Positions 1 to 7,785 are shown, counted from the first letter of the stretch. The stretch is 34,916 bases of DNA from an uncultured Prevotellaceae bacterium (GCA_900316265.1 ONCH01000024.1:1-34916); one strand, 5' to 3'. Notes: generated by a model not told the origin, from the sequence alone. Program-made: numbers and translations.

Positions 1-125
1 TCCTTTGCGGTATGTATCAAATGTTCCAGCACTGCCCGTTGCAGTGCCTCTCCCCCTTTCAGATGCTTCTCCAAAGCCTTCTGGCGGGGCTTAAACACAT
101 TTCCTATTATCTGAGTCAGACTCAT
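1..125 (-). CDS. N-terminal fragment of a GH3-like (auxin-responsive promoter family) protein, cut by the window edge
   Basis: Only the first 41 codons are present. The ATG is at 125 and the frame stays open to base 1. The peptide begins MSLTQIIGNVFKPRQK and continues to ...EALQRAVLEHLIHTAK. An opening of this kind, followed by an 'LQ..VL..L...AK' helix, is how I remember the start of Bacteroidetes proteins annotated as GH3 auxin-responsive promoter family, which are acyl-adenylate-forming enzymes of unknown substrate. The catalytic region lies outside the window, so the family call is tentative. A TAnnTTTG box lies about 22 nt upstream (147-154), which suggests the gene has its own promoter. 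Confidence 0.45.
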   Translation of the reverse strand, partial: MSLTQIIGNVFKPRQKALEKHLKGGEALQRAVLEHLIHTAK

Positions 126-146
126 TGACGTACAAATATTTGCCTG

Positions 147-154
147 CAAAGGTA
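147..154 (-). promoter_or_regulatory. Bacteroidetes -7 promoter box for the GH3-like gene
   Basis: On the minus strand this reads TACCTTTG, an exact match to the Bacteroidetes -7 consensus TAnnTTTG. It is 22 nt upstream of the ATG at 125. A clear TTTG -33 box is not seen at the expected distance; only TTTC is near. Confidence 0.5.
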
Positions 155-214
155 ATACTTTTTTCTGAAACCACGTTCACTTTCCCCTCACCTTTTTGTT
201 ATTATATGCAAAAT

Positions 215-244
215 GCAGACTGAAGTAACCAAACTTCAGTCTGC
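215..244 (-). terminator. Perfect 12-bp hairpin after the AbiH gene
   Basis: GCAGACTGAAGT (215-226) and ACTTCAGTCTGC (233-244) are perfect reverse complements around a 6-nt AACCAA loop. On the minus strand the stem is followed by ATTTTGCATA, a weak U-tract. It lies 45 nt beyond the AbiH stop codon and before the GH3-like promoter, so a terminator for the AbiH transcript is the simplest reading. Confidence 0.6.
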
Positions 245-288
245 TCTCTCTCTGCATATATATTCTCTCCGAACAATTGTGTATATGC

Positions 289-1155
289 TTATATTTGATG
301 GATACGACAGAAAAATCCTTTAAAGGGTTCATTATGTATTAGTTGATAAAACCTACCTTGTTCATCTGTGGCATGCCAATAAAAATGCCAAATACAGTCT
401 CTATTAATATGCTTTAATATTTCCTCAAAATAGGGAATATCAACTTCGCCCATTGAATGCCCTATTACGATTATTCTCTGGATGTCGTAGAGAGAATTAA
501 AGAAATCTGCATTTTTCTTTATGATTTCCATAACAGGCTTCTCGTTTTTGTTCATCAGCTCCACAATATTTCTTCTAGACATTTTGATATTTAATTGATT
601 ATCATCTTCATCTTGTGGATTTCTTTTATGGTTATGCCCAACGATAATTTTGTCATCTTCAACACAACCATGGATATGACATATATTACATGAATTTATG
701 CCATAAACCCTTTCTAAAACTTTTGTGTAATTAAAAGTTAGGTATTTGCTATCTTGAGTTAGACCCTCATATTTTGGAGAGCATGGATAGTCAATATCTC
801 TTGCCCACTCAATTAATGTTTTTGGAATCATCTCTACAAAGGGCTTGATTCTCTCTGTCACTCTTAATTGAGTTTCTTTAGCATATTGATAACTATCAAC
901 ACCTTGAAAATACTTCATATGTATTTCTCTTGGATTATATCTACCAATTGCTTCTTCAAAGTCTTTCCAAAGTAAAGGTTTTCCATCTTCGATAGAAGGA
1001 AACATTGACTCCATATATGCAACGAACTCATGATATTGGTGTTGCAGAAGCCAATCGTGATAATCCTTATAGCTGGACTTGATATCATGGGCTATGTCAA
1101 ATCCATTACCTATTATGAATAACGCTTTTTCTTTAAAATCTGTAAGATCAATCAT
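289..1155 (-). CDS. AbiH family protein (phage abortive-infection type)
   Basis: This 288-residue protein carries the AbiH-family marks. An N-terminal FIIGNGFDIAH motif sits near residues 13-23. LTFNYTKVLE and CHIHG follow in the middle, then HNHKRNP and a C-terminal IVIGHSMGEVDIPYF. AbiH was named for abortive phage infection in lactococci. The GNGFD, FNYT..LE and HxHG order resembles the nucleotide-binding and catalytic motifs of SIR2-like folds, but NAD use is only inferred. Length is normal for the family and the gene looks intact. Three sampled lines of the gene give about 28-37 % G+C, against 58-60 % in sampled housekeeping lines, which suggests horizontal acquisition. No partner defence gene or transposase is visible. 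Its start lies 7 nt from one copy of a 28-bp repeat. Confidence 0.85.
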   Translation of the reverse strand: MIDLTDFKEKALFIIGNGFDIAHDIKSSYKDYHDWLLQHQYHEFVAYMESMFPSIEDGKPLLWKDFEEAIGRYNPREIHMKYFQGVDSYQYAKETQLRVTERIKPFVEMIPKTLIEWARDIDYPCSPKYEGLTQDSKYLTFNYTKVLERVYGINSCNICHIHGCVEDDKIIVGHNHKRNPQDEDDNQLNIKMSRRNIVELMNKNEKPVMEIIKKNADFFNSLYDIQRIIVIGHSMGEVDIPYFEEILKHINRDCIWHFYWHATDEQGRFYQLIHNEPFKGFFCRIHQI

Positions 1156-1161
1156 TTCCTA

Positions 1162-1189
1162 GTTTTAAGTTATTATAGTTATTTCATTA
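1162..1189. repeat. 28-bp direct repeat, copy 1
   Basis: Exactly the same 28 bases (beginning GTTTTAAGTTATTATAG) occur at 2433-2460. This copy covers the last codons and stop of the BspA-like gene and the leader of the AbiH gene. The match ends sharply on both sides. Confidence 0.9.
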
Positions 1190-2423
1190 TCACCTTCACA
1201 CTCTTTTCTCCAATTTTCACAATGGCGGTATTGCCAGGGCGGATGCTAGTACCAACGAGGGCGGCGCCATTGCTACAAACGGCACTGCCAGTTTGCTTGC
1301 CATCTGGGGTATATACTAAGATCTGTGTCCCTTCATCGGCACCTTCAACTTTCAGGATGCCGCCTTCGCTTTGTATCAGCACTGCCTTAGACGGTATTTG
1401 GGTCACACCATTGGTAATACCTTCCGTCGTTGGCTCTTTATCTATCCAGCAAAGCGTTGCCGTTGCAACATCTGAGTTGTCATAGCCAGACTTGGTAGCA
1501 TAAACACTGATATTGTAAGTAGCTGTCAGAGTGACTGTAGCCTCGTAGTTCTTCTTAATATCACTATCCGTAATCTCAGATATAAATTCTACATCGTCTG
1601 TAGTGCTTACAAAATTCAATTGCCCATTAGCATAACTAATGGTTGGTTTCTCACACTTTGGTGGCTCAGGTGCTTCCCCATCTATAGCTACGATTACCTT
1701 AAAATTTTTCCAAGGCTCAGCTGCTTTGTATGCATTAACTGAAGTAGATGGTACATGAAGGATTGCGGCTTCTATAGACGAGTCACTAAATGTATCGTTT
1801 TTCGTGCTTGGAACATTTTCAGCGTAGCATGTTACATCAGTAAGATTGGGACAAGATCCGAATGCGGTACTGTGTATGCTATTGATTCCACTACCGATGG
1901 TGACGGAGGTTAGACTTGAGCAATTCTGGAAAGCATAACCCTCAATAGATGTAACGCTGTTAGGGATGGTGACAGAAGCAAGAGCAGTGCAGGTACGGAA
2001 AGTCCCAAAACTAATGGATGTCAGGCTATTACCGATGATGACAGAAATAAGGGAAGTGCAATTCATGTAAACATAATTGCCAATATTCGTCACGCTATTG
2101 GGGATAGTGACAGAAGTCAGACCATAGCAGTTTCTGAAAGCATAATCACCGATGGTTGTCACGCTGTTTGGGATGGTCACAGAAGTCAATCCGCAACCAG
2201 CAAAAGCCCGCGCATTAATAGAAGTCACGTTGTATGTATCATTATTATAATTGACAGACTCCGGAATTATAATATTTCCTTTATAACCAATAGGGTTATT
2301 TGTTACTTCAGCAATATTGCCTTTAGTAATCAAGTTGTAGTAGATGCCATCTATTTCAACAGAATCTGCATTTGCCATCAATGGAAGCAAAGTGGTTAAC
2401 AAACATAGTAATTGTTTCTTCAT
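1179..2423 (-). CDS. BspA-like leucine-rich repeat (LRR_5) surface protein
   Basis: About 414 residues. A signal peptide (MKKQLLCLLTTLLPLMANA) is followed by at least five copies of a roughly 23-residue BspA/LRR_5 repeat with the core 'LTSVTIPNSVTxIGxxAFxxC'. After these comes an Ig-like or chitobiase-C-terminal-like domain (around 255-330), then a C-terminal segment ending GEKSVKVIMK that resembles the beta-rich tails of secreted Prevotella proteins. BspA proteins of oral Bacteroidetes bind host matrix and act in adhesion and coaggregation; a similar role here is inferred. The ATG at 2423 is preferred because it gives a canonical MKK signal peptide; the in-frame ATG at 2429 adds only two residues. 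The gene is bracketed by the 28-bp direct repeat. Confidence 0.85.
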   Translation of the reverse strand: MKKQLLCLLTTLLPLMANADSVEIDGIYYNLITKGNIAEVTNNPIGYKGNIIIPESVNYNNDTYNVTSINARAFAGCGLTSVTIPNSVTTIGDYAFRNCYGLTSVTIPNSVTNIGNYVYMNCTSLISVIIGNSLTSISFGTFRTCTALASVTIPNSVTSIEGYAFQNCSSLTSVTIGSGINSIHSTAFGSCPNLTDVTCYAENVPSTKNDTFSDSSIEAAILHVPSTSVNAYKAAEPWKNFKVIVAIDGEAPEPPKCEKPTISYANGQLNFVSTTDDVEFISEITDSDIKKNYEATVTLTATYNISVYATKSGYDNSDVATATLCWIDKEPTTEGITNGVTQIPSKAVLIQSEGGILKVEGADEGTQILVYTPDGKQTGSAVCSNGAALVGTSIRPGNTAIVKIGEKSVKVIMK

Positions 2424-2432
2424 AATCATATT

Positions 2433-2460
2433 GTTTTAAGTTATTATAGTTATTTCATTA
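2433..2460. repeat. 28-bp direct repeat, copy 2
   Basis: Identical to 1162-1189. It lies just upstream of the BspA-like start. Because copy 1 includes the codons for the terminal Met-Lys-stop of that protein, copy 2 looks like the leftover 3' end of a former upstream paralogue. Confidence 0.9.
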
Positions 2461-2798
2461 CACACAAAATAGAAAACGTGGACAATTAACTTCGTCTACG
2501 TATTCCTGGTATCGGCAAACACCATACTGCTTAAACGAGTAAAAGCCCACGCTATCAAGCGTGAACTATCTACTTCAGTTCTTGCAGTATTCTTTCAATT
2601 TGCCGATTTAGGAATACAAGAATCTAAAAGTGGATATTCATCCTATATGTCCTTATATCTATTTATCTCAGCCCATAGGCATCTGCAGTATTAAGGGTTA
2701 TACATTAAATTCATATTGCTTTCCTTTCGGATTGCATTTGCAAATATAGACATTATTCTTGAAACATCCAAATTTTGTACAAGAAAGTTTTTTGCAAT

Positions 2799-3082
2799 AG
2801 ACCTAACATCCCTAACATGGATTTTCTGAAACCGCGATGTACAGGACGTCTGAGAGAACTTGCATGTTCGCTATCCCTACCATTATCCCTACCACTAGAC
2901 CTACCATCACACCTAACATGAGACCTACCATCAGGACTATTTGTGTCTTACGCTGATTGGAAGATGTTACCTTTCATGTTAGGTCTAGTGTTAGGGATAA
3001 TGGTAGGTCTATAAAAATAGATATCATTGTAACAATCTGTATTACAGGGGCTTGTTAGTTTTGTGTTAGGGATGTTACGTCT
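2799..3082. repeat. Nested imperfect inverted repeat with 12-nt periodic CCTA(A/C)CA motif
   Basis: The outer arms 2799-2818 and 3063-3082 pair at 18 of 20 positions. The inner arms 2873-2908 and 2975-3010 pair at 31 of 36. The left inner arm contains five consecutive 12-mers from 2873: ATCCCTACCATT, ATCCCTACCACT, AGACCTACCATC, ACACCTAACATG, AGACCTACCATC. All CCTAnCA cores point one way in the left half and the opposite way in the right half. Confidence 0.85.
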
Positions 3083-3116
3083 TTTTGAAAAACATCCCAA
3101 AAAGCCGGAATATGCG

Positions 3117-3173
3117 AAAAATACAGCTGATACAGACGTGTATTAGCCTAAGCCAGTACTGTATCAGCTGTAT
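3117..3173 (-). terminator. Intrinsic terminator after the M6 protease gene
   Basis: ATACAGCTGATACAG (3121-3135) and CTGTATCAGCTGTAT (3159-3173) form a perfect 15-bp stem around a 23-nt loop. On the minus strand the stem is followed at once by TTTTT (3121-3117). It lies about 60 nt past the stop of the M6 gene. A partial extra AGCTGTAT copy follows near 3206-3213. Confidence 0.75.
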
Positions 3174-3233
3174 CTGAGTGTCAAGAACAGCTAATTTGTG
3201 AACGTATAAGCTGTATTGTCAGACCATCACTGA

Positions 3234-5033
3234 TTAGATGACAACTTTCTTGCCGTTTACAATATACAGACCTTTAGTTGGTTGGGCAATACGGCGGCCC
3301 TGCAGGTTGTAGTAGTCACCTCTGGCATCTTCCATCTTACTTCTTACATCAACGATGCCTGATGGTGTGCCATCGTTAAAGTAGAAACTAACAACGCCAT
3401 CATTCTCGGTGATGTTTCGTAGTGACTGCTTGGGAGTTTCCTCGCCATGATAGAATTTGTAGTTGGGCAATTCCATGGTGGCATTCAGATGGTCAATGCC
3501 TCCTGTGCCTGGGAAGGGGTCTGCTTTGAGACTGTTCTGGTACTCCTCTCTGGTATAGGGCATTCCTGGGCCATAGCGATAGCCGTTGATGACCAGTCCG
3601 TCGGCAGGAACAATGCTAACGCCTGGTTTACCGGCATTGTTGTTAGGATATTCAGCCATGTTGACGGTGCTTTTCGGATATGCCACATGCATGACTAACA
3701 GACCATGACCATAGACAAAGCCAGGAATCTGGTTTTCTGTATCGCGTGATTGAACATTTTCCAAATAGAACCATTCCTCCGCATCGGCGCCATTGCCAAA
3801 CTTGTAGGCCTTTCCACCCTTCAGCAGAGGTAGCATCTCATTGATGGTCTGCGAGGTCTCCAGCTGTTCCACCTCTAACCAGCCCATCGTCTCTTGTTCC
3901 CAGGCTGTATAGGGCACAGGGGCGTAGCCGTTGACGGCATGCTCACCGTAGTCCATGACGTCCCAGAATTCTGGCGTCTGATTGTCAACGCGTGCGGAAC
4001 TGACGGTGGCATAGTGGTCTGAAAGTCCCATGCCGTGTGAGAACTCGTGGATAAAGGTACCTAATCCGTTGAGCGTATTACCCCAATTCACGTGTAACAG
4101 CTCGGCACCGCAGTTCATGTAGTTAACGATGACCTTCTTAGACTCGTCCTTGGCAGAAGCATCTGTCGTGGTGATGTTCTGACGGCTACACTTAGGCCAA
4201 ATGGCATCCTTAGGATTACCTGAGACATTCTGGCCATAACCTGCGTAGATAACGCATACCAGTTCAGCCCGGCCATCACCGTCGTTGTCGTAGTCGTTGA
4301 AATTCACTTCGCCATCTACAGCGGCAATGGCGTCCTTGCAAAACTGAGAGAAATGAGCATCGCTGGAACTGCCTTCTTCGCTTGCTCCGTAGTACTCCAT
4401 AGTTTGGGGCAAATCAATAGGACCAACGACGTCTAACTGTGGATTGAACTTTCCATGACTGCTCTGCTGGAAATAGCGACGCACACTGCATAGGTTATTG
4501 CGATTCTGGTTCTCCTCGAATTGGGGCAGCGTCTCAGCATTGCAAAGCTGGTCGAAAACGTTATGAGCATTCTCAGTGACAAATGACAAGTCGCTGAAGT
4601 TGGCGAGAATAATTAGTACACGGGGCTGACCCTCATGGAGACAATAACCACCATCTGGATTTATCTGTGCACGGCGACCGGCCTGTATCATCTGTTCTGC
4701 CTTCTCGAAGAAAAGGGTATGACGAGACTGCTGCTGCATACAGAGTTGCTTCTCTGAGGCAGAACGCTGAAGAACGTTATGTGCCAATTGCTTGGTAGCC
4801 TGCAGGGCTCCGTCGTCGCCAATGGTGGCCACGAAATATCCCTGTTTGGTTTCCACCACCATTGTTCCGTCAGTGGTGGTCAGCCAGTTGACATACTCAT
4901 CACCATGCAGAATAATAGTCAGTGTCGTACCGTCGGGCTGGGTGACGTCGAAAGGTTCACTCAGTGCGCGTGCTGCCTGAATGCTAATAGCAGTCAGCAG
5001 AGTCAGCATAGTACAGATAATCAGTCGTTTCAT
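3234..5033 (-). CDS. Secreted M6 family metalloprotease
   Basis: This 599-residue protein begins with a signal peptide (MKRLIICTMLTLLTAISIQA). It carries the zinc-protease motif HEFSHGMGLSDHY, with ligands and catalytic residue at about H329, E330 and H333. The extended H-E-x-x-H-x-x-G-x-x-D form fits the M6 (immune inhibitor A-like) family. An EF-hand-like NDYDNDGDGRAE stretch (around 247-258) may bind Ca2+. The C-terminus, GDYYNLQGRRI...GLYIVNGKKVVI, is the short tail typical of secreted Prevotella proteins, probably for export or surface anchoring. It starts 22 nt after rnc and could be read from the acpP-fabF-rnc transcript. The substrate cannot be told from sequence. Confidence 0.85.
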   Translation of the reverse strand: MKRLIICTMLTLLTAISIQAARALSEPFDVTQPDGTTLTIILHGDEYVNWLTTTDGTMVVETKQGYFVATIGDDGALQATKQLAHNVLQRSASEKQLCMQQQSRHTLFFEKAEQMIQAGRRAQINPDGGYCLHEGQPRVLIILANFSDLSFVTENAHNVFDQLCNAETLPQFEENQNRNNLCSVRRYFQQSSHGKFNPQLDVVGPIDLPQTMEYYGASEEGSSSDAHFSQFCKDAIAAVDGEVNFNDYDNDGDGRAELVCVIYAGYGQNVSGNPKDAIWPKCSRQNITTTDASAKDESKKVIVNYMNCGAELLHVNWGNTLNGLGTFIHEFSHGMGLSDHYATVSSARVDNQTPEFWDVMDYGEHAVNGYAPVPYTAWEQETMGWLEVEQLETSQTINEMLPLLKGGKAYKFGNGADAEEWFYLENVQSRDTENQIPGFVYGHGLLVMHVAYPKSTVNMAEYPNNNAGKPGVSIVPADGLVINGYRYGPGMPYTREEYQNSLKADPFPGTGGIDHLNATMELPNYKFYHGEETPKQSLRNITENDGVVSFYFNDGTPSGIVDVRSKMEDARGDYYNLQGRRIAQPTKGLYIVNGKKVVI

Positions 5034-5055
5034 CGTCGTTTAGTATTGATAGTTT

Positions 5056-6069
5056 TTATGCATTTTCGTCTAAGAAGGCAGCTTCCTCTGCCTCTGCGAT
5101 GATTTCCTCGCGGGTCTTCTCACGAGGAGAGGCAGTGATATCGTCAAGAGTGAGGTCATCGAGAACTGTTTGTGGCGATTCAGTCGCCACACGCTCTTGC
5201 TCTTTAGGCTCCGCATGGTGTATCTCGATGAAATCGGGGTTTTCTAACTTCTCCAGGTCGGGAGCAGCCATTACGGGCTCTTCTTCCATCTTGGTGCGGT
5301 CGGCCTTGACGGCAAAGATGGCATCGATGAACTGAGGCTCACGGCGCAGGCGCTGCAGTGTACCCTTGCTGGCTTTCTGCTGACTCTCCTTCTTGGAGAA
5401 ACCGGTACCCTTCTCGCCCTCCAGACCTTCGATGAACACCTGGACGGTGAATACGGGACTACCATTCTCGTCGCGCGTCTGTTCCATGTCGCGGAACTCC
5501 ATCTTGACACGATTCTTCTGGCTCCATTCGAGCAGTTTCGACTTGAAGTTCACCTCCTTGTAGGCAACCTTGTCGATATTGATGAGTTGTGTCAAGATGC
5601 GTTTTTCCATAAAGCGCATACAGGCGCCGTATCCGCGGTCTAGGTAGATGGCACCTACCAAGGCCTCGAAGGCGTTGCCGTTCATGTAGCTGTTATGGGC
5701 GCTGGAATGTCCTGCTGACAGAATGAGTTGGTCGAGCCCCATCTCCTTGGCGAGTTTTCCTAAGGTGTCGCGACTGACGAGCTTGGAGCGGGTATTGGTG
5801 AGGAAACCCTCGCGCTTGCCATCGAAATGGCGATAGACGATGTCGCCTACCACGGCGTCGAGGACGGCATCACCCAGAAACTCCAGGCGTTCGTTGTTCT
5901 GTGGGCGACCTTTCTCGTTACGACGTCCTACACTCTTGTGCAGGAGGGCCTGCTTGTAGAGTTTGATGTCGTGAGGATAGAAGCCCAGAATACCGTAGAG
6001 GGCAGAAAAAAGCTCCTTCTCCTTGCGGAAAGGGAGCTTGATACTGTCAATGATATTGTTAACCCACAT
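5056..6069 (-). CDS. rnc: Ribonuclease III
   Basis: Double-strand-specific endoribonuclease that processes rRNA precursors and mRNA. The catalytic domain holds the signature NERLEFLGDAVLD (about residues 59-71) and a second acidic motif, NAFEALVGAIYLD. A double-stranded-RNA-binding domain follows (FKSKLLEW... to ...KKESQQKASKGTLQRL). I chose the ATG at 6069 (MWVNNIIDSIKLPF...) because it matches the usual Bacteroidetes N-terminus; the longer in-frame start at 6132 only adds residues translated from the end of fabF. The start overlaps fabF by 11 nt, so translation is probably coupled. The 337-residue product has an acidic tail of roughly 80 residues beyond the dsRBD (rich in E and D), longer than the enterobacterial enzyme. 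Confidence 0.93.
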   Translation of the reverse strand: MWVNNIIDSIKLPFRKEKELFSALYGILGFYPHDIKLYKQALLHKSVGRRNEKGRPQNNERLEFLGDAVLDAVVGDIVYRHFDGKREGFLTNTRSKLVSRDTLGKLAKEMGLDQLILSAGHSSAHNSYMNGNAFEALVGAIYLDRGYGACMRFMEKRILTQLINIDKVAYKEVNFKSKLLEWSQKNRVKMEFRDMEQTRDENGSPVFTVQVFIEGLEGEKGTGFSKKESQQKASKGTLQRLRREPQFIDAIFAVKADRTKMEEEPVMAAPDLEKLENPDFIEIHHAEPKEQERVATESPQTVLDDLTLDDITASPREKTREEIIAEAEEAAFLDENA

Positions 6070-7321
6070 ACTTCTTGAATACCACGCAGGCATTGTGACC
6101 ACCAAAGCCAAAGGTATTGCTGAGACCAGCACGAACCTCGCGCTTCTGGGCCTTGTTGAATGTGAAGTTCAGATTATAATCAATCTCTGGGTCATCATCG
6201 CCCTCCTCATGGTTAATTGTGGGAGGAATGATGTTGTTCTGAACAGCCAGAACTGTAACCATAGCTTCTACTGCACCAGCGGCACCCAACAGGTGACCAG
6301 TCATGGACTTGGTAGAAGAAATGTTCAGCTTGAAGGCAGCATCGCCGAAGACCTCCTTGATGGCCTTAGCCTCAGAGATGTCACCAACGTGTGTGCTGGT
6401 TCCATGAACATTGATATAGTCAATCTCCTCAGGATTCATGCCTGCATCCTCGAGTGCGTTCTGCATCACGAGCTTAGCGCCCAGACCCTCAGGATGAGAA
6501 GCAGTGATGTGGTGAGCGTCAGCGCTCATGCCAGCACCTACCATCTCAGCATAAATCTTTGCACCACGAGCTTTTGCGTGCTCCAGTTCCTCGAGAATCA
6601 AGCAACCAGAACCCTCGGCCATGATGAATCCGTCGCGGCTAGCGCTGAACGGACGGCTGGCCTTCTCAGGCTCATCGTTACGGGTTGACAGGGCATGCAT
6701 AGCATTGAAACCACCTACACCAGTAGCGCAGATAGCAGCCTCGGCACCACCAGCAACGATGGCGTTGGCCTTACCCAGACGAATCAGGTTGAAGGCATCA
6801 GCCAGTGCGTTTGATGAAGAAGCACAAGCAGATGCGGTGATGTAGTTGGGACCATGGAAGCCGTACATGATAGAAATCTGGCCAGCAGCGATGTCGGCAA
6901 TCATCTTCGGGATGAAGAAGGGGTTGAACTTAGGACCATCAGCCTCGTGCTGGCCATAATATTTCACCTCGTCCTCGAAAGTCTTGATACCACCGATACC
7001 TACGCCATAAACTACACCAATGCGGTTCTTGTCCTCTGTCTCCAGATCCATGCCGCTATCTTCAACGGCCTGTTTAGCAGCAATCAGGGCCAGCTGGGTA
7101 TAGCGGTCCATCTTGCGAGCCTCCTTGCGATCCAGATAGTCGTTCACGTTGAGGTTCTTGACCTCACAAGCGAACTTTGTCTTAAATAATTCTGTATCGA
7201 AACTTGTAATAGGTGCTGCACCACTGACTCCGTCGAGCAGGTTCTTCCACATCTCCTCGGGAGTGTTGCCCACGGGAGTTACAGCTCCCAGACCTGTTAC
7301 AACTACTCTTTTTAATTCCAT
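6059..7321 (-). CDS. fabF: Beta-ketoacyl-ACP synthase II
   Basis: Elongating condensing enzyme of type II fatty acid synthesis, 420 residues, the usual length. The active-site Cys lies in TASACASSS (about residue 166). The two catalytic histidines are in INVHGTSTHVGD and MTGHLLGAAGAVEA, and the C-terminal GFGGHNACVVF loop is present. It follows acpP by 63 nt, and that gap contains a strong hairpin. It overlaps rnc by 11 nt at its 3' end. The acpP-fabF-rnc order is common in bacteria. Confidence 0.97.
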   Translation of the reverse strand: MELKRVVVTGLGAVTPVGNTPEEMWKNLLDGVSGAAPITSFDTELFKTKFACEVKNLNVNDYLDRKEARKMDRYTQLALIAAKQAVEDSGMDLETEDKNRIGVVYGVGIGGIKTFEDEVKYYGQHEADGPKFNPFFIPKMIADIAAGQISIMYGFHGPNYITASACASSSNALADAFNLIRLGKANAIVAGGAEAAICATGVGGFNAMHALSTRNDEPEKASRPFSASRDGFIMAEGSGCLILEELEHAKARGAKIYAEMVGAGMSADAHHITASHPEGLGAKLVMQNALEDAGMNPEEIDYINVHGTSTHVGDISEAKAIKEVFGDAAFKLNISSTKSMTGHLLGAAGAVEAMVTVLAVQNNIIPPTINHEEGDDDPEIDYNLNFTFNKAQKREVRAGLSNTFGFGGHNACVVFKKYVG

Positions 7322-7336
7322 ATGCTAACAATAAAG

Positions 7337-7372
7337 CATAATGGTTGCTTCTGGTAGGAAGCAACCATTATG
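7337..7372 (-). other. Perfect 15-bp hairpin between acpP and fabF
   Basis: CATAATGGTTGCTTC (7337-7351) pairs perfectly with GAAGCAACCATTATG (7358-7372) over a TGGTAG loop. Flanking A/T bases can extend the stem. On the minus strand it is followed by CTTTATTG, not a good U-tract, so it is more likely a partial terminator, a stabilising 3' end for the acpP message, or an RNase III target than a full stop. Confidence 0.7.
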
Positions 7373-7384
7373 TTTTGTAAAAAT

Positions 7385-7621
7385 TTATTTTGCGTTCTCC
7401 TCGATGTATGCGATAGCGTCGCCAACAGTGCCAATCTTCTCAGCCTTGTCGTCGGGGATAGAGATACCGAACTCCTTCTCGAACTCCATGATGAGCTCTA
7501 CGGTATCCAGAGAGTCTGCACCGAGGTCGTTAGTGAAACTTGCTTCGGGCTTAACCTCTGCTTCATCAACACCGAGTTTGTCTACGATAATAGCCTTAAC
7601 TTTGCTTTCAATTTCTGACAT
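7385..7621 (-). CDS. acpP: Acyl carrier protein
   Basis: A 78-residue acidic protein with the phosphopantetheine attachment motif [10 protein letters not shown]; the modified serine is Ser37. Size and acidity are standard for ACP. It carries growing acyl chains for fatty acid and lipid A synthesis. It is first in the acpP-fabF-rnc block, with its own promoter about 75 nt upstream and a hairpin just downstream. Confidence 0.97.
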   Translation of the reverse strand: MSEIESKVKAIIVDKLGVDEAEVKPEASFTNDLGADSLDTVELIMEFEKEFGISIPDDKAEKIGTVGDAIAYIEENAK

Positions 7622-7696
7622 AATTTTCTTCTTTAAAATGTTAATATTTGATATCCTTTAAACTATTTGTGCAACTAAAGAGTCGCTTAGCGGGTG

Positions 7697-7728
7697 CAAA
7701 GTAACACATTTTTATTGACTTACGCAAA
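7697..7728 (-). promoter_or_regulatory. Promoter of acpP
   Basis: The minus strand reads TTTG (7728-7725, -33 box), then about 20 nt, then TTACTTTG (7704-7697), close to the TAnnTTTG -7 consensus. The transcript would start near 7690 with a 5' leader of roughly 70 nt. Confidence 0.6.
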
Positions 7729-7752
7729 TTTTAAGGGCAAAAATACACATCC

Positions 7753-7783
7753 AATTGCACAATCACCCCCTACTTGTGCAATT
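7753..7783 (-). terminator. Hairpin terminator directly after pdxB
   Basis: AATTGCACAA (7753-7762) and TTGTGCAATT (7774-7783) form a perfect 10-bp stem with an 11-nt loop, starting three bases past the pdxB stop. The best U-tract (TTTTTT) is on the plus-strand side, yet no plus-strand gene reads into it. It probably ends the minus-strand operon or works in both directions. Confidence 0.6.
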
Positions 7784-7785
7784 TT

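Larger units (their letters stand above)
2461..3233. other. 773-bp stretch without a convincing gene
   Basis: No ORF with recognisable protein character is present on either strand. It holds a small hairpin, CACGCT-ATCA-AGCGTG (2548-2563), the nested inverted repeat with 12-nt periodicity (2799-3082), and the M6 protease terminator (3117-3173). A 39-codon plus-strand ORF at 2837-2956 is mostly repeat-encoded and is not called as a gene. The part between 2570 and 2790 is AT-rich and shows nothing I recognise. Confidence 0.7.

Noticed and set aside
2837-2956. 39-codon plus-strand ORF covering the 12-nt repeats (peptide rich in R-P-T-I)
   Set aside because: The peptide simply reflects the 12-nt repeat units; no ribosome-binding site or protein-like pattern, and the repeat's mirrored structure explains the sequence better.
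2461-3233. Insertion sequence remnant
   Set aside because: No transposase fragment, target-site duplication or IS-type terminal motif could be recognised; only the nested repeat is clear.
6070-6132. Upstream in-frame extension of RNase III
   Set aside because: The extra residues are read from the conserved end of fabF; the ATG at 6069 gives the normal RNase III start.
6023-6688. Plus-strand ORF of 221 codons antisense to fabF and rnc
   Set aside because: It is the reverse reading of two certain genes, shows no family motifs, and has no promoter of its own.
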